Below, in pieces: positions 23,578-35,200 of a DNA stretch of 64,000 nucleotides. A program made the translations under genes and the position numbers. This DNA comes from Bimuria novae-zelandiae CBS 107.79. Its lineage: Eukaryota > Ascomycota > Dothideomycetes > Pleosporales > Didymosphaeriaceae. Location of the stretch: contig ML976731.1 of NCBI GenBank assembly GCA_010015655.1, forward strand, positions 1-64,000, in the 5' to 3' direction. Below the pieces are notes generated by a model. That model was not told the DNA's origin. It ran no database searches and saw only the letters and a program-made list of their open reading frames with translations. Each line of letters begins with the position of its first letter. Within the stretch, counting starts at the first letter, position 1.

Positions 23578-23819
23578 TGTTGGCTTCAAACCTGCGCAAC
23601 ACTGCTATAGCTTTTACCGCTATATAGTTTGCCTGCGGTTTATTGCGCAGTTTGCCTGTAGTTTATTACGCTAGTCCTAATTAGGCTAGCAAGGGACAAA
23701 CCACGCTCGATAAATACTTCTCATAATAGCCCACTACAATAGATCTGTAATTAAGAATTAAATCAATACCACATCGTTACAACGAAGTCTTGATCCAACA
23801 GCCTATTGCTGTATCAACA
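23578..23819 (+). repeat. 5' LTR of the Copia element
   Basis: It is 242 bp, starts TGTTGGCTTC and ends GTATCAACA. It aligns with 29133-29374. Differences are transitions, with the RIP changes unevenly spread between the two LTRs. Confidence 0.95.
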
Positions 23820-26800
23820 CTGATCAGTGGTTGCTACACCACAGATCGGCAAGATATACTGTGTACAGGGAATCTCAGCGCACGTTTCAGGCTGAGTATT
23901 CTGGCGATAGAAGCGGTTAGCGCATGCCTCCTCCCCTACCAAGGCCCAGGATACAGCATCGCTAGTGCGAAGTACAGGTACGACAAGCTCACTGCTATCC
24001 TGTATCAGGATTAGCGGCGCCTCGTATTTAAAGGATCTCTCCGCCTGGATTGTCCCTACCAAGGCTCAGTTTAGAAGGAGATTTGCGTCAACCACGCTAA
24101 CTCTTGTTAAATCACACTAATTACAGGCCTATATCTAAAACGCTATTATAAAGTACACCTAAACAAAGGATTGCTCGTGGTACCTAGATAAGATAATCTA
24201 CAAGGACTAGTACGCTAACTAAGATTTTAATATCGCTAACGCTACCGTTAATACAGACAAACTTAACACTATAGTTATTAACTAGATAATACAGGTAGAA
24301 GAAGATAATATATTTGACCTATTTCTACTACTTAAGTTTAAGGAGTATTTCGAGAATTTCACCCGCGATCTCTTTAACAGCATTAATAAGCGCATTTAAA
24401 AAGCACTTAAAGAGCTCCTCTGCTAGCAAGGCATCTATATTAAGCAAGGTAATAGTAATAATCTCCTTAACTAATTTGTAGAACTTCTTACATTAATCGC
24501 TATCCTAAAATGGCCCGCTAAGCATCTTAAGCTTATAAGACTCTACAAAGGCTTTAAGTGCCACTAGATTATAGATAATAAAGAATAATAGCGGCAGCAG
24601 CGAGCTCTGCTAGGTAGAGGATTATTATTATTATTACAACCTAGATTTACGCCTGTGCAGAATAACTCTTATTTACTTACTAACCTTACCAAGTTATACA
24701 CGTCAGAGTAGAAGTATTTAGGTAAGAAATATAACATCCTTAAGACGAAGATTAAGGTATTTAACAACCTCTACACCAAGATTAGGATTAATAAGGATAA
24801 GCAGTATAAAATGGCACTCTCTGTTATGCTTACTAGCTAAGCGCTTTAGTATTACTACAATCACATTACTCCCTAGGCGCTTACGCTTACTTATAATATA
24901 ATACTTAACAAGCTACGCACGTACTTCAACACCACACAAGCTTACTAGATATACCTCTAGGAGTGGCATAGCACTACGCTTAAGAGCGTTATAACTACTA
25001 ACCCTGAGAAAGACCCTATAGAGTGTCTTAAAATAGTTATTAGTAAGATAAACATGCTCTATTAGGCACTATTATAGAACTAGGGTAAGAGCTATAATTA
25101 GTATTTACTTGCGCAATAGCTCCTTAGCGCATGTCGTAGTATTAAAGTAACTACTATAGCTTGCTTAAAGCTAGTAACTATATTTAAAGGTGTTACTATA
25201 GATCTCCGCAACGCAGTTAGCATGTAGTTAAGCTATTATTCTAATAGCCAGTTTCTATCACGAGATGTAGATAAGCAGTATTACACTAATTACCACTATA
25301 TCTATAATAATTAACAAGCTATAGGATTATTAGATAATAACTACTATAGCTACTACTATTAAGGTTAAGGCGGATCGCGCGGCAATTAATTTAATAATAA
25401 TTATTATTAGTTAAACTACTTAGGTAATCGCCGTAACAAGACATGCTTTATCTATAAGCAGCCTAAGTACTAGTTAACTTAACACTTAAAGAAGGAGCGC
25501 ATGGAGCATCGCCAAAGCTATAACTAATACACTTAAGATAATCGTAATACCCTAAGCTATAAAGTGTTTCTCGCCGGCTATAAAGACATAGAGCTTAAAG
25601 ACAGCAACGGCAGCGACAATAATGCTAGTAATAATAACATTAAAGTATATTTTACTAACTAAGTCTACTTAACTACATTCTATAGTAAGATTAACGGCGA
25701 CGCTATTATCTCTAGCCTTAATAACGCTACCGCACTTTATGTAATTACAGGCAATAATCCTTATATATCTAGCAAAGTAAATAAAGATACTTAACTCTTT
25801 TTATTTAATTCACGCTACGGCGCAGATATCTTTTAAGGTATTATACCTAATACTAGTACAGCCAGTATCTTAACTACTAGCAAGACACAAGTAAAGGCGC
25901 TATAGCTTATCTAACTATCTGCAGTTATTAATAAGTCCACTATAGAACGTTATTAAATCTAATTTAGAGATAATCTAGAGTGTTTCTCCCTTAGCGACGT
26001 CAATGTTAGCACGCTATTTAGTATAATCACCTTTATAATAATGTTAACTAATACACTATTTCTGCTCTACTTAAATAATATAGATTATTATAGTATCTTC
26101 TTTAACAACATTGACAATATGCTCGTTTAAGGTGGCAAAGAATTCCTAATTATCTGTAAATAGGGACATCCATGGCTCCTGCTTAATAAACAAGAGACCG
26201 TTATCCACTACTTAACTAAGACTAAGCTACGCTAGCTTTACTAACGCTTTAGCTATCCTATTGCTAGACGACTACACAAGATCCTTAGTAAAGCAGGCTA
26301 TAAAGACATTAACAAGGACATTATTAATTGTATTAATAAGTACTATTACTAGTGTTAAATCCACAGCAAAGCACCTAGCCGTTTCCGCTTTACTATTCGC
26401 AATAATATGGACTTTAACTTATGCATTATTATTAATATAATATATATTAATTAGAAACCAGTGCTCCACGCAGTTAATAAAGCCACAGCTTTTTAAGCTA
26501 CTTAATTCATGCTAAATATCTAGGCAAACACTACTTGGGATCTCCTTCGCGCTATGTGGATTAACATGTACGTTGGTCCTCCTAACGTTATTAAGACAGA
26601 TGCTGGCAAGAACTTTATTACTAACGAGTTTGTTAACAACGCCACGTTACTTATAATTAAGGCTAAGGAAATCCTGGTGGAGGCATATTATTTAATTAGC
26701 AAGATTAAGCGCTATTATGCTCCTATTCGCCATGCTTATGGGGCGATCTCTACAAACGTTAGACGCATAATCGCTCCCAAACATATCTTGCAGATGGCTG

Positions 26801-28970
26801 TTAAGGCTGTTAATAACACCGCAGGTCCTAATGGACTTGTCCTAACTCTTCTCGTCTTTAGAGCATATCCTCGCCTGTTAAAGAAATCACCACTATCGCT
26901 ATCTATTACCACCCGCGGCGCTGTAGTGCGCAAGATTAAGGTAAAGCGCTAAGTTAATAAGGCTCTTATAACTCGCAATAGTCCTAACGTAACTAATATT
27001 TTACTATTGCCTATCCTAAGCAGCGTTAAGGTCTAGCGAGAGAACTATAGATAGTCTAGCCTATATTAGATAATTGCCCTCCATGTTAACAAGCAATCCG
27101 TAGTTGTTAAAATTAATAACAAACAAGTCACCTTCCGCATCACTATAGTGCGCCCGTATTATGCAGACAATATAACTATTATTACCCCTCCCGTAAAGGA
27201 CAAGGACAATAGTAGCTCTAATAATAATTTTACTCCTATTATAGAGGAGCCCGCACCTAAGCGTAAGCGCGATAGGATAAAAGGCTTAAAGAATAAGCTA
27301 AAACCTAATAAAGTTATAACTACTATAGTTAACCTTAATTAACGTAAGCGTGATAATCTTGTCCTGGCTAAGAAGCTATAAGTAGTTGGCAAGATTATAA
27401 TACTAAGGTAACTATTTAAAGTATCTATAAAGGCAGAGATTAACGCCCTTATAATATAAGATATCTTCTGCTTTAAGAAGTATAGTTCTTATTATTATAA
27501 TAAGGTCCGCATCTTTAAGTTACGCATTATTAATAAAGTTAAGAATAAGACTACTAATCGCCCGTACGAAAAGTCCCGTCTTGTTATCTAAGAATACGCT
27601 AATAATAATAAGAAGCTTATCCTAATATAGTCTCTTACTATCCAGCGTGCAAGCCAGCGTGTGATTATCACTCTAGCACCATCACTATTAAAGCTGGGCA
27701 TATACCTCTGGCTCCGTGACATTACTCAGGCCTATACGCAATCGGATAATCCACTCCAGCGTACTATTATAGCTGACATACCAGCCTAGCTCAAGGAAAG
27801 TTATCTAACAAATACAGTTATAGTTATTATTAAGCTACTATATAGCATTGCTGAAGCAGGTGCCTATTAGTGGTTAACGTATAATAAACACCACACTAAG
27901 ACTCTCTACATAGTAACATCTACTTATAATCTATACCTACTTATTAATAAGGCTAATAGTAAGTGCTTCGGCATTATTAGCATGTAAACTAATAACACGC
28001 TTAGTCTATCTAATAAAGCTTTTGCAGACCTTAAGGACTAAGAGCTACGTTTTAAGGCTAAGCCTAAGCAGTTTCTCTTACTAAACGCGTAAATTAACTT
28101 TAATAGCTATATTATTAAGCTTAATAATAATAATCGCGCTATTACTCTGCGCTAGAAGAAGCAAGGCGAGAAGCTAGAAATAGCTAATAATAAGTAATTA
28201 TATATTTAATAGCGCGCTCGAGGTGCTTACATTACAATAATCTATTAACCTAAGGCGAGCTTCGACCTCGCCGCCGTAGCCTAAGCGAGTAAGCCTATAA
28301 AAGAAGAAATTACTAGATTAAATAAGCGCATTATCTAGTAGAAGGAGAATATCACTCGTGGCCTTAACTTTATTCTACTAGACTTAAGCAACTTAAAGCT
28401 ATACGCCTTTATTAACGTATTATTTACTAATAATAAGGATATGTTATTACAAATAGGCTTCGTAATTACGCTTAGTAATAAGACTAAAGATAGTAATTGT
28501 AACTTTAAGTTTACTAGTAATATTATTTACTAGTTATCTATTAAGTGTAAGCGCGTCACTCGCAGCGTCCTTACATCTAAGATTTACGCGATAGCCTATA
28601 GAGTTGACATTATAATTATAATTAGCGGTATAATTAATATAATTATACAGCAACTTAACCTCCCTAATGTCTCTATCGTTGTGTGCACTAACTCACGCTC
28701 CTTATATAATTGCCTTGTTAAGCTTAGCACTACCAAGAAGAAGCGCCTTATAATTAACATTATAGCTCTACGTAAGCCCTATAAGCGCAATAATCTTATA
28801 GACATCCGCTAGATTAATAGACGTGACAATCTAGCAGACTTAATAACCAAGGCCGGCTCTAACTTAGCTATAGAGCATCTTATTAATTATAACTAGCTTA
28901 AGCTTCGCGTGCAAGGCTAGGTCAATTATACTAAAATTAATACCCTAGAGTATAATCACGATAGTAAGAA
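23820..28970 (+). pseudogene. Copia gag-pol remnant
   Basis: This is one long plus-strand polyprotein frame with RIP stops. A gag knuckle (KTCFIYKQPKY, Cys to Tyr at the second cysteine) lies at about 25437. An integrase-linked block with PVLHAVNKATAFQAT lies at about 26457. The integrase core DAGKNF lies at about 26600, RT covers about 27650-28300, and a C-terminal RNase H has CTNSRSLYNCLVKL at about 28690. This arrangement is typical of fungal Copia elements. Domain edges are approximate. Confidence 0.85.
26554..26952 (+). pseudogene. Copia integrase fragment still open for 132 codons
   Basis: This stop-free stretch lies inside the Copia polyprotein. It encodes the integrase core: GPPNVIKTDAGKNF, VEAYYLISKIKRYYAP (a mutated VEAHxSIGKVERYHAP-like block) and AVKAVNNTAGPNG. 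It is bounded by stops in the same frame and has no promoter or start of its own. I read it as a remnant rather than an expressed gene. Confidence 0.85.
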
Positions 28971-29132
28971 GTAGTAAGTCTACAAAAGGAGCAGCGAGAT
29001 AGGCACTAAGAGGACGCGCACCAGCGCTAGTCTAGTTAAAAAACTAGCAACTGTTACAGATTGTGTTTTATTAGAGATTTAAGCGTTCTAGGCTGAACTG
29101 GCCACATGTAGCATAAAAGAAAACATAGCTAG

Positions 29133-29374
29133 TGTTAGCTTTAAACCTGCGCAACACTGCTACGGCTTTCACCGCTATATAGTTTGCTTATAGTTTATTG
29201 CGTAGTTTGCCTGTGGTTTATTGCGCTAGTCCTGATTAGGCTAGCAGGGGACAAACCACGCTCGATAAATACTTCTCACAACAGCCCACCACAATAGATC
29301 TGCAATCAAGAATCAAATCAATACCACATCGTTGCAACGAAGTCTTGATCCAACAGCCTATTGCCGTATCAACA
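29133..29374 (+). repeat. 3' LTR of the Copia element
   Basis: It is 242 bp, starts TGTTAGCTTT (RIP-altered) and ends GTATCAACA. The TSD AGTAC follows at 29375-29379. Confidence 0.95.
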
Positions 29375-29379
29375 AGTAC

Positions 29380-29771
29380 TTTAATCTTACTTAGAAATTA
29401 CTATATTTTATTCTTATTAACTCCTAATGCCTAGAGTTTAGTTATAAATAAGGAGGCTATCCTTTTATTTCCTTAGCTATTACTTCTTTATAAGCATTCG
29501 CGCTAAGACATAGACCTTTAGTAAAAAGTCCTATTTTTATTTCTATAACTTCTTTATTTAGCAAAGATAGTCTTGCTAGCGTTAAGTATTTATTAAAACT
29601 TCTTTTTAATTACTTGCTAGGGAGGGTTCTGTCTTCTCGCAGGTCTAGGCGTCGCCTTTATAGTATTTATTTACGTAAGTCCTTTAACTTCGTGTGCTAC
29701 TTTGTAGCTTTAGTCTATAGTTATATTTAAAATCTACTTGTCCCGCGATAGGTAGAAGTAATTAAATTTAA
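29380..29771 (-). mobile_element. Family A copy 1, right internal segment (start of gag and leader)
   Basis: It aligns with copy 2 from about 19460 to the right LTR, apart from a short deletion near 29492. It completes copy 1 after the Copia insertion and includes the leader next to the 5' LTR in element orientation. Confidence 0.9.
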
Positions 29772-29932
29772 TATAAGGGGCTAGGTGCTTAAGGAGCTAA
29801 AAGTGCTAAAAGAATACTTATAAATTTAATAAAAAGTCTAAAGTTAAGCTTTAGGCATTAAACTTATATATCTAGGGTTCGTATAACCAAGGGTCAAGGA
29901 TCCGAGGCAACAACTAGGCGTAACCCATTACA
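29772..29932 (-). repeat. Right LTR (5') of family A copy 1
   Basis: It is 161 bp, ends ACCCATTACA at 29932 and aligns with 19855-20015. The flank is ATATC (29933-29937). The matching TSD would lie left of the window. Confidence 0.92.
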
Positions 29933-29937
29933 ATATC

Positions 29938-31085
29938 TAAAAGTACGTCGAGAATTATAACGTTTGCTATAGGACAAAGCCTTAGTAAGAGCTAAAGTAA
30001 GGGCTACTTAAACTTTTACCTATAATAAAAAGGGGATAAAAGGACCTTTTTATAAACTTTATTATAGATCTTCTAGAAAACAAGGGCTGCTAACATATTA
30101 TAGTAGTAGTAGACTAGTTTAGTAAAGACCTTTTAATAGTAGCTATACTAGATTTATTAGTCCTAATAGTAGTTAATACTTTTTTAAGGTTTTAAATAGC
30201 ATAATATTTCCTTGTTAAGTTTATAATCTTAGATTAAAGAGCGTAGTTTATTAGCAACTTTTAAATAATACTATACTTTAAGATAGGTATATATTAAAGA
30301 CTCTTTATAGCTAACCACCCGTAAACTAATAATTAAATAAAACGTATAAACTTAGTGCTAGAGCAGATCCTAAGGGTATACTATAAGTAAGACTAATTAG
30401 ACTAGGTCTAATAGCTCTTAATTATATAAATTATAATTAAAGGACGCGTAATAATATTTATAAAAGTAAGTCTATTCTTCCTCTAGTATAGGTATAACGT
30501 AAACCCCGTAAGACTCTTCTATAATAAAGAGGTAGCCTTAGAGTAAAGGAGGAAAACAGATCTAGTAGCTACTACTTAGAATATAATAGAGAAATTCCGT
30601 GTAGTATTTAATTTTATATAGGCGAAGTTAGCTAACGCGTAGTAAGAATAAAAGGTCTAAGTAAACTATAGCTATAAAAACGCCCTAATTTTAAGGGTTA
30701 AAGATAAAATATATTTAAAATATAAGGACTACCTATCTAACCTATAACTAAGTAAGAAACTAGATTAAAAGAATAAAAAGTTTATAGTTAAAAGGTAATT
30801 AGAACTTATATAGTAGAGCTAGACGTGCTTATAAAGATATACTTAGTATTTTACGTAGACAGGCTAAGGTTACACCCTAGGGATCCGTTGCCTAGCTAAC
30901 GGATAGATAATTCTTAACTAGAGGCCATTTTCTAGGATAGGGAGAAGAAGTATAGAGTAGAAGACATTATATAAGAAAAGCGCTTTTACTTTAATAAAAT
31001 TACGCAGTACTTTATTAAATAATAAAATAATAAGTAGTAGATATAGGAACTAGCTTTAAAGTTCTAAAATAATAAAGCCCTAGAC
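29938..31085 (+). pseudogene. Gypsy integrase and chromodomain remnant
   Basis: The frame starts within the HHCC-type zinc-binding part of integrase. It continues with INFIIDLLENKGC (mutated IDFITDLPxxxGC) at about 30050, HPQTNNQIKRIN at about 30315, and a GDK-W-type C-terminal block at about 30700. It ends in a region resembling YFIKWRxxxxxxWEPA. Stops are TAG/TAA from RIP. The 5' end is missing because family A copy 1 is inserted there. Confidence 0.85.
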
Positions 31086-31099
31086 TACTAAGAGGAGTA

Positions 31100-33100
31100 C
31101 ACTACTCCCTATAAAAATAAATAAGGTAGACTACTAAAGTATTTTACTTAAAAGACGCCTTATATTAGATATGCATAGGAAGCCCTAGGCTATAGGCTAG
31201 GAATAAGAAGGTAGGAGCTTAGAACGCCTAGGGTAGAACTCGTCCTAATACAAAGTAAAGGCCTTAGATAATGTTTAGATATAAGGTAAGAAAGTAAGAA
31301 ATAAGAAAGTAATTAGTTACATTCCTTAGATAAGAGAGACTAGAGGCAGACTATTTAATAGGCTATTATAATTTAGTAAGATAAATTCTAAATAGGCTAT
31401 AAAACGTAGGCTAAATAGCACTAAAACTTAAGTATTTTTAATTAAGGGCTTAAAGTTACTACCCTTAAAAAGCTCTTCTAAGAGTATAGGTTAATATAGG
31501 ATTTAGAGGGTAGGCTAGATAGATAGGACTTACTACTAGCTATCTTAGGTAGAGATATTACGTTAAGGAGTAAATTTAGCTTAAAGCTATATTTAAGGAT
31601 TATCTTAATTATAAAATAAAGTAAGTTAAGCTAGTTACGAGAGGCCGTTTTATAAGAATTTTAAAAATATTAGTAAGAAATTTAAGTAGATAGAATTAAG
31701 ACTTACTTTCTTAGACTAGGTAACTTATAAAATTTATTTTAGGGTAATTAAGATCTTACCTACCTAAGTAATAAAGGGCTATAAATCCCGCGCTATGCTA
31801 GTAAATACGTAGTTAGTATTTAAATTAAGCCTAGTGTTGAATGGGCTATACTAAGCAAAGCATATCGCGATATGATAGGGCTAGATAGTTGTACGATGGT
31901 ACGGGTGAGAAAAGGGTCTGGTATTCAAGTCTTGTCTATCTATTCTACGTACGGAGGAAAGGGGGTTATAAGGATTGATGCTCGCGCACGGTTACTATGG
32001 TCTGTGCCTTTGCCTGTGCGGTATTACATAACCATTGTCACCTGTCTTAAGACATCGCATTAGGTAGCTGCCCGTACTGCGTACGGACACCTAGAGACTT
32101 TATTAGTTTTAGTAGACTTAGCGAAGGTGTATTTAAATTTAGCGGATACTACTTCTTACTCTTTAGTAAACTAGCTAATATCTATTTTAAGCTTATTAGC
32201 TCGCTAGCCCTTTTCGCCCTTTAGTTAGGTAAAGATAATCTAAGGAAAGGACTCCTTCTTAGTTATAAAATACTAGACCTATTAATACGTTAAGTAGGGA
32301 ATATATAGCCTAAAGAATAAAACTTATAAATTTAGTATAATAAGCGCTATCCTTTACGCACTTAATATAAGAGGTAGTACGCCTATTACTAAAAAAATAT
32401 ATAGTTAACTCCCTTACTTAGACAAACTATATATATATATAAGTTAATTACTACACGTAGTAAATAACCTTCTTAGTAAAAGCTTTATCCTTTAGTAAGG
32501 AATTAATCTTAAGACTATTAATAGCCTAAGAGAATTAGCTAGGAACTTAAAAATAAAATAAAAAAACTTACTTAGCAATAGCTATTTATAGTCTAGAGCT
32601 TTAGGGATGCCTTAAAGATACGCGCAAGACTAGTAAAGAAGTAAAGTTTTATTTTTTTTTATAAAAAAAAAAAAAGCTACTAGGAGTAGAGCTACTAGCG
32701 CGTTTACTAAACTATAAATTAAGGTTAGACTTCTATAGCGTGGTTAGGATTTTAAAGAGAGGCATAATAATTAATTATAAAATAAAAATATTAAAGAGCT
32801 AGGTAAGACGCTTATAAAACTAGACTTAGAAGTAAAAGTATAAGATAAGGGACTTAAAATACTATAGGCGGGCTTTTACTATAAAAGTTACGCTAATAAG
32901 GAGTATAAATAGGCACGTAATTAAAAGGACAAGCGTGACTTGCTACCTAAAAGACTATACTTACTATTTCGCTAAAATAAATAGTAAAAGAAAATAGTCC
33001 TTATAGAATAGTAATTTTAGCCTAATATCTAAAATATAGCAAACCCTATAAATCTAATAAATTTAAATAAAGAAATTTTTCACTTCTCCTGCTATATAAT
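31100..33100 (+). other. Region between chromodomain and 3' LTR of the Gypsy element; possible accessory frame
   Basis: No family is recognised. From about 32095 to 33090 one plus-strand frame can be followed with mostly TAG/TAA breaks; it ends in a Lys/Arg/Glu/Gln-rich tail just before the polypurine tract. This resembles the situation in family A, where an accessory frame sits in the same place, but the reading here is weak. A poly-T/poly-A stretch lies at 32650-32674. Confidence 0.35.
31835..32089. repeat. Solo LTR of an unknown family, nearly free of RIP
   Basis: It is 255 bp, starts TGTTGAATGG and ends GTACGGACA. It is flanked by a perfect 5-bp TSD, CCTAG (31830-31834 and 32090-32094). 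Base composition is balanced, in sharp contrast to the AT-rich host. No full-length relative is in the window. Orientation cannot be set from the sequence alone. Confidence 0.9.
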
Positions 33101-33117
33101 TAGAGGAGGGGGGGGTA

Positions 33118-33357
33118 TATTAGAGGCTAGACCTCTAAAGTACTTAGCTAAAAAACCTCGTGGCCTAAGCCTTAAGCAACTCTAAGAGCTACTAAGGTAC
33201 CTGTAAAGTATTAAGAAATAGATCTAGCCCCTTTAGAGTTAGTTCTCTTTATTTAGAAGCTATATATATAGCGTAGGGAGGAGCTACTTAAACTCCTTAT
33301 TAAATTTATCTGTATTCTTCTGGCACCTCAGGTCCCCCAGGCCTAAAGCCCATTACA
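33118..33357 (+). repeat. 3' LTR of the chromodomain Gypsy element
   Basis: It is 240 bp, starts TATTAGAGGC (from TGTTAGAGGC), ends CCCATTACA and is preceded by a G-rich purine tract. It matches the reverse complement of 34111-34350. The right flank is ATAAG. Confidence 0.9.
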
Positions 33358-34110
33358 ATAAGGATCACCGTGGGATCCCGATAAGGTAGGGCTAACATGT
33401 TATTAGGCTTTATAAATTCGTAATAGCTTTGTACAACGTGTACTCGGTATTCTAGATCATAGTAAGGATAGTAAAACTCTTAATTACTAGATTTAATAAG
33501 GTTTAATAATATTACCTATATATGCTAAGGTTTTTAATTAATACTCCCTGCTTCTTGTCCCTATGCCCTAAGGCCTTTTTAGGTATTTTGGCTAACTACA
33601 TTACTAAGCTTTCTAGCCACCCAATTATCGCTGAGGGCCTAGAACCTCTACCAATCTAACACGTTAATATACTTAATTATTATTACCTACTTACAATTAC
33701 CTAGTTATATAGTCGCTACATGGCTAACTATCTTAGAGCTTGTAATAACTTTTAACGTCGTAGTAATACCTATTAAGAAGCTAGTCTTATTAAAGTTATA
33801 AATATTTATATTAAGGATACTATATAACTAGCGTATTTTTTTTACAAGATTAAACTACGCGCGAATTAAAATAGGGTTTTTAAATCTTATACGCTATAAG
33901 TAAAACTTATAATTTTACTTAATTTAAAGTTTTACTTACCACTTAATAAAGCGCGACACCTACTTCTTACTAACTAATTATAAAAGTAGCTTTTTAGCCC
34001 TACGCAGTAAGTAGATTATCTACTATTTATTATATATAAATAATATAGGGCGGAAATCTGCGTTAGTTAAGGTCTAGGATCTACTCTACTAGGGATTACT
34101 CCTTAGTAGG
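33358..34110. other. AT-rich RIP-degraded sequence without recognisable coding
   Basis: About 750 nt rich in TA steps with no frame or terminal repeat I can recognise. It separates two LTRs of the same family in opposite orientation and may be an older transposon relic. Confidence 0.5.
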
Positions 34111-34350
34111 TGTAAGGGACTTTAGGCCCGGGGGACCTGAGATGCTAGAAGAATACAAATAAATTTAATAAGAAGTTTAGGTAGCTCCTTTCTACGCTAT
34201 ATATATAGCTTCTAAGTAAAAAGGACTAACTCTAAAGGGGCTAGGTCTGTTTCCTAACACTCTAAAGGTACTCTAGTAGCTCTTAGAGTTGCTTAAGGCT
34301 TAGGCCACGAGGTTTCTTAGCCAAGTACTCTAGAGGCCTAGCCTCTAACA
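34111..34350 (-). repeat. Solo LTR, same family as 33118-33357, opposite orientation
   Basis: It is 240 bp, with TGTAAGGGAC at the left end and GCCTCTAACA at the right. It is flanked by a perfect 5-bp TSD, GTAGG (34106-34110 and 34351-34355). Its own TSD shows it is a separate insertion that lost its internal part by LTR-LTR recombination. Confidence 0.93.
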
Positions 34351-34355
34351 GTAGG

Positions 34356-34600
34356 GTGTAGCTTTTATTTCTAAATATTAGCAATAGCTTAAGGGCGAGC
34401 ACCTCTAGTATAGTTATAAATAATTATTTTAAGGATATTATATAGTCACGTAGCCTAGCGGCGACTCTTAACCTGCTTATTTTAAATCGCCTGTATTAAG
34501 AGACTAAGTCTCTCTTCTTTTTGAGCCTGCTGGACGTGCTGGGGGCGCGGCATTGCGAGAGTTATAAGAGGACGCATCGCGATTTTGGTAGGGTGCGCGG
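34356..34600. other. AT-rich flank left of the Tc1/mariner remnant
   Basis: No coding is recognised. A short less mutated patch with TGCTGGACGTGCTGGGGGCG lies at about 34528-34547. The left terminal repeat of the mariner-like element could be here but I could not identify it. Confidence 0.3.
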
Positions 34601-35200
34601 ATAAGTAATCTGCGCGGATAAGTAATTAAACACGTTAAGAAGAATCGTTAGCTACGCCTCGCGTGGGCAGAAGCTTACGCCAACTAGTCTCCCTAGCAGT
34701 AGTATACAATCCTCTAGAGCGACGAAACTTAGGTAACTAGTAGCTAGCATCGTAAGAAGTAGGTTACTAGGCGCCCTAAAGAGGAACTAAATCCCTTTTA
34801 TATTGTTAAGAAGCTACGTAAGAAGCGTAGCTAGATATTCTAGGGTTACGTCTTAGGTACGACGAAGGGGCTATTAGTGTTTTAAAAGAAGGAATAGAAG
34901 AGTATTAATAAGAAGAGCTATTATAAGAGAGTTATATGTCGTATTTATAGATAGCTATACCTTAATTTATATTTTTAATTTATATAAAATAGCGCTCCTA
35001 GGCACGCTACTATTTATATAATTAAAAAAATTTAATAAAAAAAATTATTTTATTTTTTAGCTAGCGTTCTTACTAAACCTTAACCTAATTAAAGTAGTAT
35101 AGAATAAGATAAAGAACTATATTAAGTAGTATTATTTTAATTTATTTTAGGGTAAGCAGCGTATATAGAGCTAATTATATAATATTATATAAAACGTATA
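34600..35200 (+). pseudogene. Tc1/mariner-type transposase remnant, 5' part
   Basis: The plus-strand frame reads SDET at about 34719 (first catalytic Asp block), then GTTKG and EKE-like words and SAPRHA at about 35008. The last is a mutated MQDGAPGHA second-aspartate block with Asp changed to Asn. A LLNLNLIKVV block at about 35080 corresponds to PDLNPIE. These are DDE_3-type signatures of Tc1/mariner transposases. The frame is interrupted by a pogo-like element at 35201 and continues at 37072. Confidence 0.78.

Larger units (their letters stand above)
23578..29374 (+). mobile_element. Copia LTR retrotransposon (5797 bp) inserted in family A copy 1
   Basis: Two 242-bp LTRs (23578-23819 and 29133-29374) and a perfect 5-bp TSD, AGTAC (23573-23577 and 29375-29379), define it. 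Plus-strand order is gag with a zinc knuckle (about 25439-25500), then integrase (about 26330-26950), then reverse transcriptase, and RNase H ending near 28970 with a DNLADLITKA-like block. Integrase before reverse transcriptase is the Ty1/Copia order. RIP stops are frequent, but an integrase section stays open for 132 codons. Confidence 0.94.
29933..33357 (+). mobile_element. Chromodomain-type Gypsy element, 3' part; host of family A copy 1
   Basis: It reads on the plus strand. It begins in the integrase zinc-binding region (KYVENYNVCYRTKP-like) and continues through an integrase core with VVVD (about 30105) to a C-terminal block with KIYLKYKDYLSN and a chromodomain-like end (about 30970-31080). 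About 2 kb of less clear sequence, interrupted by a solo LTR, leads to a purine tract (33102-33115) and the 3' LTR (33118-33357). The 5' part must lie left of the window, beyond family A copy 1. It is heavily RIP-mutated. Confidence 0.85.
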
